Positions 1 to 10,110 of a DNA stretch of 64,000 nt are shown in pieces. This DNA is from Diphasiastrum complanatum. Its lineage: Eukaryota; Streptophyta; Lycopodiopsida; Lycopodiales; Lycopodiaceae. The stretch spans positions 4,665,737 through 4,729,736 of the forward strand of contig CM055100.1 of assembly GCA_029204225.1 (NCBI GenBank), in the 5' to 3' direction. The translations under genes were made by a program, and so were the position numbers. Numbering within the stretch: position 1 is the first letter of the stretch; each line of letters opens with the position of its first letter. A model generated the notes under the pieces. It was not told where the DNA came from. It saw nothing but the letters and a program-made list of their open reading frames with translations, and made no database searches.

Positions 1-1215
1 CTCATTGTGAGCCTCAAAGTGATAGAATAAGGTGCACCACTTCCACTTTTGCATCACCTACAAAATAGGACATCTGTTGACCCTTCAAGTCGTTGGGGTG
101 ATCTTGAATAGATTAGGTGCGGAATAGCAACATAGAGAAATTTTCAAGATCTTTATCAACGCTGCAATATCAATATTGACTTAGATCGAATGGAGGAATG
201 CCTTGGTAGGTGTCATAGACAACCATGAAGGGAGCGAATAATTAGGCATCTGAGACAGACATGCTTCCTTCGAGATTAGACATTCCGAATAGAGTGTGTG
301 TCAATAGAGAAAGAAATTTATCAGAAAGCATTCATATGTCAATAGTGATGAGAATCGTTGGAACGAACTCTTGCATTGGCTGCTTCTGCTTGAAGTCGAA
401 AAATTTGTCTTCGAGAAAGACGACATCTCCTAACTGAGATTCGGCTTGTTTCGACATCGTAGATTCAATATGCCTTGTGTGATGTCGAGTATCCAATGAA
501 GATGCTCCTGCAGCTAACAAGGTCAAGCTTCTTTCTCAGATCAGAGGGAATGTGTACATAGCAAAGACAGCCAAACACTCGAAGGAGTCGTAGACTCGGT
601 TTGTAGCCATAGAAAGCTTTGAAGGGAGTCTTTGAATTGACTGCTTTGGTACTCGAATAGTTCTACAGATAGCAAGTTGTTGAAATAGCTTCAGCCCAAA
701 AAAAATTTGGTGAGCTGAGCATTTGACATCATTGATCGTGTTGCATTTAGTAATGTTCGGTTCTTCCTTTCGGCTACTCCATGCTGCTGTGGTGTGTAGC
801 TGGTGGTGAAGTGATGATGAATGCCGAATGATGCAAGATAGTCAGACATTTCGTCTGACAGGAACTCTCCACCATTGTCTAAACAAATGGTCTTGAGTCA
901 TTGGCCAGTCTGTGCCTCAACGAACTGTTTGAAGTCTTTGAAACAGTTAAAAGCCTCAAACTTGTTCTTAATGAACATAATGTTGGTAAATCTAGAATAA
1001 TCATAAAATATAGTGCTGAACCCATAGAGGGAGTACTCATAGGGCCACACAAATCACTATGTATCAGTTCTAGAACAGACTTAGATCTAGTGGCTTGCCC
1101 CTTTGGGAATCTTGATCTAGGCAGTCTGCCTAGTAGGCACATCTCATAGACATGTTGAATGTCAGTGGAAACAACATTAAGATTTAAGTCCTTGACCATT
1201 CTATTACGATGCATA
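1..1215 (-). pseudogene. Ty1/copia integrase remnant (GAG_pre-integrase plus integrase core)
   Basis: Read on the minus strand, the right part (about 880-1215) gives a GAG_pre-integrase-like stretch with MCLLGR and ELIHSDLCGPMSTPS, the usual start of a copia integrase core. Further left are relics of YTPQQHGVAERKNRT (near 770-800) and of the integrase C-terminal part (GYKP, FGCL and IPSD-like words near 540-620). Integrase would insert the cDNA into nuclear DNA. Several frame breaks and stops make it non-functional. The element continues beyond the left edge. On the right it stops at about 1215, where a gypsy-type gag in the opposite orientation begins. No LTR is visible. It is clearly copia; the family is not assignable. 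Confidence 0.8.
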
Positions 1216-2043
1216 TACAAGATTGACTGCACCAAATCAGTACCAACCACCACGTCAACAATTTGTCATTAATCAACCTGCCCCACAACAAGCTGTCCAT
1301 TATCTTGATCCAAATACCATCGATCCGGCAACCTACTATGTGGAAGACAATACTCAACCGCAATACTCTACTGAAATGGTTGTTTATTATACATATGATT
1401 CTAATGCAGTGGATCCCAATGCCCAAGCTTACAATCCAAACCAAGTTGTCTTTGTCACGCATCAACTCCTCGCAATACTCGAATGTTTTATCTGTGCAGG
1501 TAAGCATCCTAGTATTCACTGCCCATATATACTCTGTTTTTCTCCAGCTTGTGAAAACTGTGGTATTGAACATCATGTGAAGGACTGCCCATCCTGATCG
1601 AAACTTGTTGCTCCTGTCTGTTCAGGGCAAGTAGAAACTTTACCAGTTGAAACTCATGTTGCTTGGGTCTTGACTCGTGCACAAACGCAACGCCAAGCCC
1701 CTACACTTGCACCCAGCAAAACTCAACAGTAGGTTGTCCCTCCAAGTGAAGATTCAACCCCGATAGTTTATCCTCACCCATTTGAAGAAATTCAGTTGCA
1801 TCATCAGTATCGTCAACAAATCCGCAATGCCGACCAACAATCTTCCACCTCCCATAAAGTACCTCACAGGCCTTTTGAAAGAAAAACCCTTGAAGGTACC
1901 GAAGTCTGGGGAGATTTATTGCAAGCCAATGTCACTCTTCCTTTCCATGTTCTCTGGAAGCAAGCTGGCAAATGGAAACACCAGATCCAATCCAATGCAA
2001 CCACCAGCCTTGATGAGTTTTTTGAAATGCTCTTACACCTAAC
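1216..2043 (+). pseudogene. Ty3/gypsy-type gag C-terminal remnant, first half of a split gag-protease ORF
   Basis: One reading frame runs from about 1223 to 2043 with two stops (TGA near 1595, TAG near 1730). It has a Gln/Pro/Asn-rich N-terminal part (NQYQPPRQQ), then Cys/His clusters near 1480-1595 (CFICAGKHPSIHC, CENCGIEHHVKDC) resembling degenerate gag zinc knuckles, then a linker. The frame is cut at 2043 by the copia element 2044-7904. Removing that element and one copy of CTAAC rejoins the frame exactly with the protease part at 7910. Gag would package RNA. Stops and the insertion make it dead. It is probably Ty3/gypsy because of the protease that follows. Confidence 0.65.
2039..2043. 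repeat. Target-site duplication CTAAC (left copy)
   Basis: CTAAC lies directly before the 5' LTR and again at 7905-7909 directly after the 3' LTR. This is the 5-bp duplication expected of copia integrase. Confidence 0.95.
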
Positions 2044-2696
2044 TGTGAAAAATTGTCAACTAGTAGTATTTTCCTAACTTGAGATTTTGTAGGCCTATGG
2101 CCAAATAAAAGTTAGAGATAGGTTCATACATGTATGTAGAGGCCCAAAGTATGTGTACACTACTTTTGAGGTCACATTAATTAGAGGAGGTCGAGTGTGG
2201 AGCTCTTCTATTGGCTCATAATTTGGTGCATTCCTATTTGACCAAATTTCTAGGTATATGGGTGAATCCTATTGGACCCCAATTTTAGCCTATCATAAGA
2301 CAAGTGGCCAAGAGGCACTATGGCTGCTATAAATAGCCATCTCCACGAGTATGTACATATCTCATTTTCATTCTATTGAATGAATGTTATGCTCTTTGAA
2401 GGTCCATCTTCTTCTCTCTCACTTTTTTGTTCATATCTTGCATTCTAGCCACTAGAATTGTGATTTCTTTGTTGCTATGGCTTCACACGTGTGAAATGCA
2501 GGTTGTAGGCTCTGAAGTACGGACAGGGACAGCAAGTTTCTGTTTGTGGAAGCTTATGATCAGATTTTGATGTTTAGTTGATGTTTAGTATGCTTAACAT
2601 CACAATTTCTATCATTTTTTCAATCTAGATGTGCATAACTTCCATGGCCAAGATCTTTATGAAACTTTAGCATCTTTTGGATCTGAGTTTTTCACA
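2044..2696 (+). repeat. 5' LTR of the intact copia element
   Basis: It is 653 bp, TG...CA, and matches 7252-7904 throughout as read by eye. It carries the promoter (TATA-like CTATAAATAG at 2328-2337). The PBS follows directly. Confidence 0.97.
2328..2337 (+). promoter_or_regulatory. TATA-like box in the 5' LTR
   Basis: CTATAAATAG lies in the middle of the LTR, where the U3/R junction of a plant copia LTR is expected. It probably drives the genomic RNA. The start site itself is not shown by sequence. The same motif recurs in the 3' LTR near 7536-7545. Confidence 0.6.
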
Positions 2697-2709
2697 TGGT
2701 ATCAGAGCA
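2697..2709 (+). other. Primer binding site (tRNA-iMet type)
   Basis: TGGTATCAGAGCA follows the 5' LTR with no spacer. This is the standard plant copia PBS, complementary to initiator Met-tRNA. Confidence 0.93.
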
Positions 2710-3305
2710 TTAGGCGGCCAAATGTGCAGGTTTTGCCAGATTTAGAAGAGATTTGTGGGCGAGTTTGCTTTTGTAGCATTCCAATCAAGTTTCTAGCTAA
2801 AAATCTTGTTGATTTATGTGTAGAAATTGGATCTTTGTGATCAAAACATCATTTGTATGCATTTCAATTGAAGTAGGGCGAATTCCCTCTGTACTTATCA
2901 GAATAAGGAGACAAAAATTGTTTTGGAAAGAGGGAGATGCAAGATCCAACAAGATCCTATTAGTTTTCCATTCTAGCATATAGTTTTTTGATTCAATTTC
3001 TTGCTTCTTCATGTCAAAAACTTCAAAATTGATGTAACCCTCTGATTTTCAGTTTGCTGAATGATTCAAGAGTGTATTTCAATCTTAGGAGTGAGGGAAA
3101 AGCAAGTATATTGAGGTTTGGTCTTGGTTTGATCAAGAAATCATAAAACTAGTGGCTAAAATTAAGGAAAAAGTGAGGAAAAGAGAGAAAAAGTAAGGTT
3201 TTAGGTTCCAAATCTTTGTGATTTCTTCTTGTGTTTCATTTGTTGATTCAAGAGAGTGCTTAGTGCATTGGAACAGGTCAAAGATCAGAGATCAATCATT
3301 GCAAC
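2710..3305 (+). other. Untranslated leader of the intact copia element
   Basis: This roughly 600-bp stretch between PBS and polyprotein start has several stops in all frames and no coding signal. It probably holds packaging or dimerisation signals, which cannot be identified by eye. A diverged version is seen in the sister copy at 10578-11372. Confidence 0.7.
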
Positions 3306-6300
3306 ATGGCTACAAATGGAGGCTACATGTTGGAAAGCAATGATAGGCTTACCTCCCTCAACTATTCTACTTGGAAAGTAAGGATGGAGTCTTTGCTTGA
3401 GATGAATGAGTTGATGGATATTGTTGTAGGTGTGGAGGAGAGACCTTTGGCACCTCAAGAACAATTGAGGTATGACAAGAGGGCAAAGAAAGCCCTTCAC
3501 ATGATCAAGATGAATGTGACAAATGAGCTTATCAAAGAGGTTGGTAAGTGCACATCATCTAGTGAAGCTTGGGAAGCCTTGAAGAAGGTTTATGAATCCA
3601 AGTCTACTTCTAGAGTGTTGACTTTAAGAAGGCAAATCTTTTCTTGTATGCAAAAGAAGAGTGAGAATGGACATGCTTTTGTTTTGAGAGTTAAAGCATT
3701 GAATGATGAGTTAGCATGCATTAATGATGGCATAAATAATGAGGATCTTGTTCAAGTGATTCTCAATGGCTTGTTGGATGATCATGCTAATCTTGTTCAA
3801 AGTTATGCTATCCAAAAATGTTTACCAAGTGTTGGAGACTTGCAAGAGGTCTTGTTGGCTGAAGAATTCAGGTTGCAAGCAAGAGTGGGAGCATCTTCTA
3901 CATCTCAAGGAGGAGAAGAGGAGGCAATGTTCTCTAAAGGCAAGTTCAAGGGCAAAGGTAAAAGCAATTGGTCTAAAGGGCAAGACCAAGGTGAGCACTC
4001 TACTTTTGGCAAAAAGAAGGATAGATCTAAGCTAAAATGTTTCTATTGTGGAGTCAAAGGGCATTTTGCTAGTGATTGTTTTAAGAAAAAGAGGGATCAA
4101 GGGGAAAAGCAAACCAATCTAACTATTGATGAGGGTGGGGATGAGCTTCTTTCAAATGATGCTTTTGTTATGTCATCTTGCTTGTTGGCTAATCATGGAG
4201 ACATTGATCCTTGGTGGATTGATAGTGGAGCCACTTCTCATATGACATATCATAAAGAGTATTTTTCATCTTTAATGGCATTTGATGGTGATAGGAAGGT
4301 AATCTATACCGCAAATGATGGTGAGTGTGCAATCAAGGGGATTGGCACAATTCCTATTTCACTTTCTACAAATAGGAATATAGAATTGAAAGATGTTTTG
4401 CTCATTCCATCCATTACCAAGAACTTACTTAGTGTAAGCCAAATGCTTGACAAAGGATTCAAAGTTGAGTTTGATGGTGATGCTTGCTTGATCAAAAAGG
4501 GGTGTAGTATCATTGCAAAAGGGAAAAGGCAAGGGAAATTGTTCAAGCTTGATGCATGTGTTGTTGCTAACCAAGTTGGATGCATGGCAAATGAACAAAT
4601 GTCAATTCAAGAGGTATGGCATAAAAGGATGGGACATCTCAACTACAAGGCCTTGGAGGTAATAGCCAAAAAGGAGGTAGTAAGGGGACTTCCCAAGTCT
4701 CTTACTTGCTTGAATCATGTTTGTGAAGAATGTGCTTTGTCTAAATCACATAGATTGCCATATACTAGATCTATATCTAGATCTAAGATGCCTTTTTCTC
4801 TCTTGCATTCGGATATTCATGGTGTTACTACAATTAGCAATGGAGGTGCTAAGATGTATGTAACTTTCATTGATGATTTTAGTAGATTTTGTTGGGTTTA
4901 TCTACTAAAGAGCAAGGATGAGGTGTTTGATGTGTTTGTCAAGTTCAAAGTTGCTATTGAGACTCAATTTACAACCAAAATCAAATGCTTGAGGAGCGAC
5001 AATGGTGGTGAATACATTTCTAACAAATTCAAAGCCTTTTGCGATGAGCATGGGATCAAGAGGGAGTACACATGTCCAAGAACACCACAACAAAATGGAG
5101 TGGCCGAGAGGAAGAATAGAACCTTGTGTGAGAGTGCAAAGGCAATGAGATTGAATGCTAATCTTCCTAAACCTTTTTGGAGTGATGCTTTGTTGTGTGC
5201 AAATTTCCTATGCAATAGATGGCCAAGTGTTGTATTGGAAGGAAAAACCCCTTTTGAAGCTTTGTTTGGTACGAAGCCTAATGTCAAGTTTCTAAGAACT
5301 TTTGGATGCATTTGCTACTTCAACATTACTCTTGATGATAGAACTAAGGAGGATCCATCTTCAAGAAAGGGCATTTTTGTTGGTTATAGTGAAGTAAGCA
5401 AAGCATATAGGATTTATGTTCCTTCAATCAAGAAAGTGTTCACAAGTAGGGATGTCATTTTTGATGAAGGTAACATTCCAAAAGTTGTTTCAAGTGATGA
5501 TGGTGTTGTTGCAACTAATGTGCTTGATGACAATGGAGTTGATGACACATTGGATGTGGATGTTGAAGAAGCCTCTTCAAGTCAAATTCCAAGGAGAACT
5601 CCAAGGCATAAAGTGAAACCCTCAAGGCTCACTTATGATGGCAAAGGTAAGCAAGTGGTGGATGGATCCAACTATGCTTTCCTAACTTCTTTTGATGTAC
5701 CTTCATGTGTAGATGAAGCAAGGCAAGAAGAGGAATGGATCCAAGCAATGGATCTTGAGTTTGAAGCACTTATGAAGAACAACACATGGAGATTGGTGGA
5801 GCTTCCAAAGGGCAAAAGTGCAATTGGATGCAAATGGATCTTCAAGGTAAAGACAAATCAAGATGGATCTATCAACAAGTTGAAGGCAAGGTTGGTGGCT
5901 AAAGGTTATGCTCAAGAGCATGGCATTGACTATGAGGAAACCTTTGCACCCGTGGCAAAGATGGTGAGCATAAGAGTAATCATTTCCCTTGCAACTCTTT
6001 ATGGATGGGATCTTTGGCAATTAGACATTTCTAATGCTTTCTTGAATGGTGATCTTGAAGAGGAAGTCTACATGGAGCAACCCGAGAGCTATGTTTCTCA
6101 TAGCAAGCCTAATCATGTGTGTTTTCTACAAAAAAGTTTGTATGGTCTTAAGCAAGCACCAAGGAGTTGGTATGCTAGGCTTAACTCTTTTCTACTTTCT
6201 CAAAACTTCACTATGAGTGAGTATGATCATTCACTTTACTTTAGAATTAGTGCTAATGATGTTACAATCCTTCTAATTTATGTGGATGACATTATTTTAA

Positions 6301-7256
6301 GTGGAGGGAACAAGGAAGATATAGAAGATATCAAGAAAGCACTAAAAAAGGAATTTGAAGTGCATGATCTTGGTCTTTTGAGCTATATCTTAGGAATAGA
6401 AGTAATTAGAACTTCTCAAATCACTTTTATTTCACAAGAGAAGTATGCTATTTCTATTCTCAATAGATTTCATATGGTAGATGCAAATCCTATTGATACA
6501 CCTATGGAATCACATGTAAAGCTAACTATAAGAGGTAATGAAAGATCCTTCGAGGACATTACTCTCTATAGGAAGCTAATAGGTTCTCTTATATATCTAA
6601 CCATCACAAGACCTGATTTATCTTATTGTGTTGGTAGATTAAGCCAATTCATGCAAGATCCTAGCATAGAACATTGGAAACTAGGAAAGAGGATCTTGAG
6701 ATACATCTCGGGAACAAAAGATTTTGGCATTGTTTATAGAGGCTCATCACCTAACTTATTTGGTTTTTCAGATTCAGATTTTGCAGGAGACCTTATGGAT
6801 AGAAAATCCATAAATGCACATGCTATTTTCATAGGTGATGGAGCTATCTCATGGATGTCGAAGAAACAAGCAACTATATCACTTTCTTCTAGTGAGGCCG
6901 AGTACAAAGCTTTGACATCATGCACAAAGGAGATGGTGTGGATCAAGAGGATGATTATGGAGCTTCATTTGCTGGATTTTTCAGAGAGTCCAATCATCTT
7001 TTGTGACAACCTTTCAGCCCAAAGTCTAGCAAGCAATCCGGTTTTCCATGCAAGGAGCAAACATATCGAGGTGGCTTACCATTTTGTGAGAGAACAAGTG
7101 TTGGCAAAAGAGATCAAGCTTGAACATGTCCCATCAAAGGAATGTGTGGCTGATATCTTTACCAAAGCATTGGGAAAGGACTTATTTTTCAAGCATAGAA
7201 CAAGTCTTGGTGTACTTTCTAAATCTATGCTAAAACTAGTTGAAGAGGGAGTGTGA
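3306..7256 (+). CDS. Copia gag-pol polyprotein (gag, protease, integrase, RT, RNase H), intact
   Basis: This is 1316 residues, a normal length for a plant copia polyprotein. Domains in order: gag with the YSTWKVRMESLL motif near residues 20-31; CCHC zinc knuckle CFYCGVKGHFASDC near 245; aspartic protease WWIDSGATSH near 303; GAG_pre-integrase WHKRMGHLN near 438; integrase with HSDIHG, IDDFSRFCW, a D-D-E arrangement and PQQNGVAERKNRT near 595-608; RT with KARLVAKGYAQ, QLDISNAFLNG and the catalytic IYVDD box near 995; RNase H with SSSEAEYKAL near 1195 and ARSKHIEV near 1255. The ATG is the first in the frame after the leader. The TGA at 7254-7256 lies inside the first bases of the 3' LTR, so the polypurine tract is itself coding. 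No defect is visible. Activity is inferred, not shown. Confidence 0.97.
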   Translation: MATNGGYMLESNDRLTSLNYSTWKVRMESLLEMNELMDIVVGVEERPLAPQEQLRYDKRAKKALHMIKMNVTNELIKEVGKCTSSSEAWEALKKVYESKSTSRVLTLRRQIFSCMQKKSENGHAFVLRVKALNDELACINDGINNEDLVQVILNGLLDDHANLVQSYAIQKCLPSVGDLQEVLLAEEFRLQARVGASSTSQGGEEEAMFSKGKFKGKGKSNWSKGQDQGEHSTFGKKKDRSKLKCFYCGVKGHFASDCFKKKRDQGEKQTNLTIDEGGDELLSNDAFVMSSCLLANHGDIDPWWIDSGATSHMTYHKEYFSSLMAFDGDRKVIYTANDGECAIKGIGTIPISLSTNRNIELKDVLLIPSITKNLLSVSQMLDKGFKVEFDGDACLIKKGCSIIAKGKRQGKLFKLDACVVANQVGCMANEQMSIQEVWHKRMGHLNYKALEVIAKKEVVRGLPKSLTCLNHVCEECALSKSHRLPYTRSISRSKMPFSLLHSDIHGVTTISNGGAKMYVTFIDDFSRFCWVYLLKSKDEVFDVFVKFKVAIETQFTTKIKCLRSDNGGEYISNKFKAFCDEHGIKREYTCPRTPQQNGVAERKNRTLCESAKAMRLNANLPKPFWSDALLCANFLCNRWPSVVLEGKTPFEALFGTKPNVKFLRTFGCICYFNITLDDRTKEDPSSRKGIFVGYSEVSKAYRIYVPSIKKVFTSRDVIFDEGNIPKVVSSDDGVVATNVLDDNGVDDTLDVDVEEASSSQIPRRTPRHKVKPSRLTYDGKGKQVVDGSNYAFLTSFDVPSCVDEARQEEEWIQAMDLEFEALMKNNTWRLVELPKGKSAIGCKWIFKVKTNQDGSINKLKARLVAKGYAQEHGIDYEETFAPVAKMVSIRVIISLATLYGWDLWQLDISNAFLNGDLEEEVYMEQPESYVSHSKPNHVCFLQKSLYGLKQAPRSWYARLNSFLLSQNFTMSEYDHSLYFRISANDVTILLIYVDDIILSGGNKEDIEDIKKALKKEFEVHDLGLLSYILGIEVIRTSQITFISQEKYAISILNRFHMVDANPIDTPMESHVKLTIRGNERSFEDITLYRKLIGSLIYLTITRPDLSYCVGRLSQFMQDPSIEHWKLGKRILRYISGTKDFGIVYRGSSPNLFGFSDSDFAGDLMDRKSINAHAIFIGDGAISWMSKKQATISLSSSEAEYKALTSCTKEMVWIKRMIMELHLLDFSESPIIFCDNLSAQSLASNPVFHARSKHIEVAYHFVREQVLAKEIKLEHVPSKECVADIFTKALGKDLFFKHRTSLGVLSKSMLKLVEEGV
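7242..7251 (+). other. Polypurine tract
   Basis: GAAGAGGGAG lies directly before the 3' LTR (TGTGAAAA at 7252). It primes plus-strand synthesis. It overlaps the end of the polyprotein. Confidence 0.9.
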
Positions 7257-7904
7257 AAAATTGTCAACTAGTAGTATTTTCCTAACTTGAGATTTTGTAG
7301 GCCTATGGCCAAATAAAAGTTAGAGATAGGTTCATACATGTATGTAGAGGCCCAAAGTATGTGTACACTACTTTTGAGGTCACATTAATTAGAGGAGGTC
7401 GAGTGTGGAGCTCTTCTATTGGCTCATAATTTGGTGCATTCCTATTTGACCAAATTTCTAGGTATATGGGTGAATCCTATTGGACCCCAATTTTAGCCTA
7501 TCATAAGACAAGTGGCCAAGAGGCACTATGGCTGCTATAAATAGCCATCTCCACGAGTATGTACATATCTCATTTTCATTCTATTGAATGAATGTTATGC
7601 TCTTTGAAGGTCCATCTTCTTCTCTCTCACTTTTTTGTTCATATCTTGCATTCTAGCCACTAGAATTGTGATTTCTTTGTTGCTATGGCTTCACACGTGT
7701 GAAATGCAGGTTGTAGGCTCTGAAGTACGGACAGGGACAGCAAGTTTCTGTTTGTGGAAGCTTATGATCAGATTTTGATGTTTAGTTGATGTTTAGTATG
7801 CTTAACATCACAATTTCTATCATTTTTTCAATCTAGATGTGCATAACTTCCATGGCCAAGATCTTTATGAAACTTTAGCATCTTTTGGATCTGAGTTTTT
7901 CACA
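7252..7904 (+). repeat. 3' LTR of the intact copia element
   Basis: It is 653 bp, begins TGTGAAAAATTG and ends TTCACA, matching 2044-2696. It is followed by the right CTAAC target duplication. Confidence 0.97.
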
Positions 7905-7909
7905 CTAAC
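7905..7909. repeat. Target-site duplication CTAAC (right copy)
   Basis: Identical to 2039-2043. Confidence 0.95.
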
Positions 7910-9046
7910 CAATCCACTCAACGAACGAGGCAACATCAAAATTCCAACTATCCATCACCAATCATGTGAAGTTTTAGCGGTTCTCGATGGTGGCTCCGGT
8001 GTCAATATCATTTCCACATCCCTCATGATAGAATGGAATCTGAGAAACAAGCTGGCCAACCCTACTTGTCAGCTTTAGATGGCTAATCAAAGTGTGGTCC
8101 GACCTACCGGTTTCCTTCCACAAGTGCTGATCAAACTAGAAGGTCTCAAGTTTTCTATAGATCTAGTAGTACTTGATATTCCCAATAATGCCTATTCATA
8201 TGAATTACTACTTGGTCGTCCGTGGCTCACCAATGCAAGAGTCGTTCATGACTGGAGCAAAGGACGAGTCACTTTTGAAAATCATGACAGTTTTGTCACC
8301 ATTGATTCAACGGGCAAACTCAAACCTGCACGCATCCATGACGAAGGGTCCTCGACCACTAACTCAGTGTTTGAACCATACCAGTCCAGCCATGAAAAAG
8401 GTCATTATGTTAAATCTACTGATATCATAAACTGGAGTCACAGTCTAGCTATCATTAATTGTGTGAATGTCGATTACTGTGCTCAGCATCAGGATGATTG
8501 TACGTCTTCACTCTCAATCGATCACGACCAATTACCTGATCTTGATACACCTATCATCAATATCAATTTTATTGATATCCTTCCACACAATGATGAGTTA
8601 CTAAATGTTCCATGGCTACCTACTAATGAATCAAAAGATTTATTTGTCGATGACGAGAATGTCTTACGAATTCATAATTGCCTAGAAGATTTGGACATTT
8701 CTGATCTTCAGATCCTCAATTACATGGAGGCACTTCCACTTAGGGCCTATCCGCAACATGCTTTCAAGGTGGAACCGGTTGCCAAGGTTACAGTTGAAAA
8801 GCCTATTACAAAATTCTATCGTGCCAAACGCCCAAACTATCCATGGGATCTCTGCGAGGAGGAGACCATCTTTCAAATTGATGACGAGATCTTCCATGAC
8901 GTACCACCCGTTCCTCATCCACACACCTCCCCACAGCCAAAGCCTCAACCATGTGGCCATGCTATGAAAGAAAAGATGAAATAACTGCTTCAAATTCAAC
9001 CGCCTGGCGACCTTCCCATCAACAAGCTTCAAAGGTGAGGAAGAAC
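7910..9046 (+). pseudogene. Ty3/gypsy-type aspartic protease, second half of the split gag-protease ORF
   Basis: The frame continues that of 1216-2043 once the copia insertion is removed. The protease centre VLDGGSGVNIIS (near 7980-8012) has Asp-Gly-Gly in place of Asp-Ser/Thr-Gly, as in many plant gypsy proteases. It is followed by FSIDLVVLDIP and the flap/helix words LLLGRPWL (near 8206) and HDWSKGRVTF. A TAG at 8076-8078 interrupts the frame. The frame then stays open to 8984 with a Pro/His-rich tail. RT, RNase H and integrase are missing; homology ends near 9046 where a copia fragment starts. This is a gag-protease relic of an old element. Confidence 0.75.
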
Positions 9047-9450
9047 CTTGGTGAATAGATAGTGGGGCAAGCTCTCATCTGACAAGTCACAAAGAGTATT
9101 TCTCTCAACTCATACCTTTTGTTGGATCCAAAAAGCTTATTCATACAACGAATGATCTTGAATGCAAGATTGAGGGAGTAGAATCAGTTCCTATATGTCT
9201 TGGATCCACCAAAAAAGTCAAAATTGAAGGTGTCTTGTATGGTACTAATATTAAAATAAACTTGATTAGCGTTGGACAACTTTTGGACAAAGGCTTTTTT
9301 GTTAGATTTGATGCAAATGCTTGTTTTATTATGAAGAGTGGAAATGTTACATAAAGAGGGACAAGATTTGGGAGGTTTTTCAAGTTGGATGCTTGTGTAA
9401 AAGCTAACCATTATGAATTGATGGTAAAGGAAAAGACACCATAAGTGAAG
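9047..9450 (+). pseudogene. Copia protease remnant
   Basis: Translation gives the copia protease start IDSGASSHLTSHKEYFSQL (near 9057-9115), then INLISVGQLLDKGFFVRFDA, matching the order seen at residues 305-395 of the intact polyprotein. A TAG replaces a residue just before IDSG and a TAA lies near 9353, so it is dead. Both ends are sharp joins to unrelated DNA. It is a fragment of a copia element related to, but distinct from, the 2044-7904 family. Confidence 0.75.
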
Positions 9451-9452
9451 CC

Positions 9453-9860
9453 ATGTTACAACATATGGATCACTCCAATCACAATTTCATGGAGGTTTTG
9501 AAGGATGCAAAGGCAATAAAGTTGAATGCTTTCCAATCTACATCTTTTGTTGATAAAACAACTTCATGTGATAACTATGATACAACTTTGGGATCAATGA
9601 TCTTCTTCAAGCATGGAAGGAATCAATGGCAATGGTTTTGGGATGATGGAATGCCATTCATAGTGTTTGGAAATGGATTTCCATCAAGGAGATCATATCA
9701 TGGTTATGGTAATTTTGCATCAGCTTTAGGTTTATTGATTGGTTTTCTCACTAAATCCATGCCAAAGGATCCATTTAAGAAGCTAAGATTAGCCCTTAAG
9801 GGTATGGATAGACCTTTATCAAGCTATTTTTTGAAGAGTGTGAAAAATTCAAAATATTAG
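9453..9860 (+). CDS. Hypothetical ORF, 135 codons, in retrotransposon debris
   Basis: An open frame follows the copia protease remnant. Its start (KDAKAIKLNA) resembles the integrase word SAKAMRLNA of the intact element, so the first 30 codons may derive from copia integrase. The rest has a Gly/Phe/Trp-rich middle (FWDDGMPFIVFGNGFPSR) and I do not recognise it. It ends with GAAGAGTGTGAAAAATTC (near 9833-9850), which looks like a polypurine tract joined to an LTR start (TGTGAAAA). This suggests the whole stretch is the 3' end of a deleted element. It is not likely to be a host gene. Confidence 0.3.
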   Translation: MLQHMDHSNHNFMEVLKDAKAIKLNAFQSTSFVDKTTSCDNYDTTLGSMIFFKHGRNQWQWFWDDGMPFIVFGNGFPSRRSYHGYGNFASALGLLIGFLTKSMPKDPFKKLRLALKGMDRPLSSYFLKSVKNSKY

Positions 9861-9865
9861 CTCGA

Positions 9866-10110
9866 TTAGGCATCAAAATCATGTACATAAGTCAAAACCA
9901 CATGTGTGGAGCTTGTTCTCCTAGCATGAAGAGCTTTCTTTGCCCTCCTATCATACCTCATTTGTTTTTGAGGTGCCAAAGGTCTTTCCTCCACACCTAC
10001 AAAAATATCCATCAACTCATTCATCTCAAGGAGAGACTCCATTCTCACCTTCCAAGTTGAATAGTTGCTTGAGGTAAGCCTATCATTGCTCTCCAACTTG
10101 GTGCCCGTGT
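9866..10110 (-). pseudogene. Copia gag N-terminal fragment, sister of the intact element
   Basis: On the minus strand this encodes ESNDRLTSSNYSTWKVRMES and VGVEERPLAPQ, nearly the same as residues 10-60 of the intact gag. Homology ends at about 9928 (after RRAKKALHA), followed by a short unrelated tail. At its N-terminus it is joined in frame to unrelated sequence (10111-10577) instead of the usual start codon region. The rest of the polyprotein is missing. Confidence 0.85.

Larger units (their letters stand above)
2044..7904 (+). mobile_element. Complete Ty1/copia LTR retrotransposon, apparently intact and young
   Basis: All expected parts are present in order: 5-bp target duplication CTAAC, 5' LTR 2044-2696, PBS at 2697, leader, one open polyprotein 3306-7256, polypurine tract 7242-7251, 3' LTR 7252-7904, CTAAC. 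Both LTRs are 653 bp, begin TG, end CA, and no difference was found on reading them side by side. This suggests a very recent insertion. The polyprotein has gag, protease, integrase, RT and RNase H without stop or frameshift. The element sits inside an older gypsy gag-protease ORF. Pieces of the same family occur at 9866-12023 (-) and 12842-12912 (+). Confidence 0.97.

Noticed and set aside
3285-7267. Minus-strand ORFs of 60-115 codons across the copia polyprotein
   Set aside because: Shadows of the plus-strand coding sequence.
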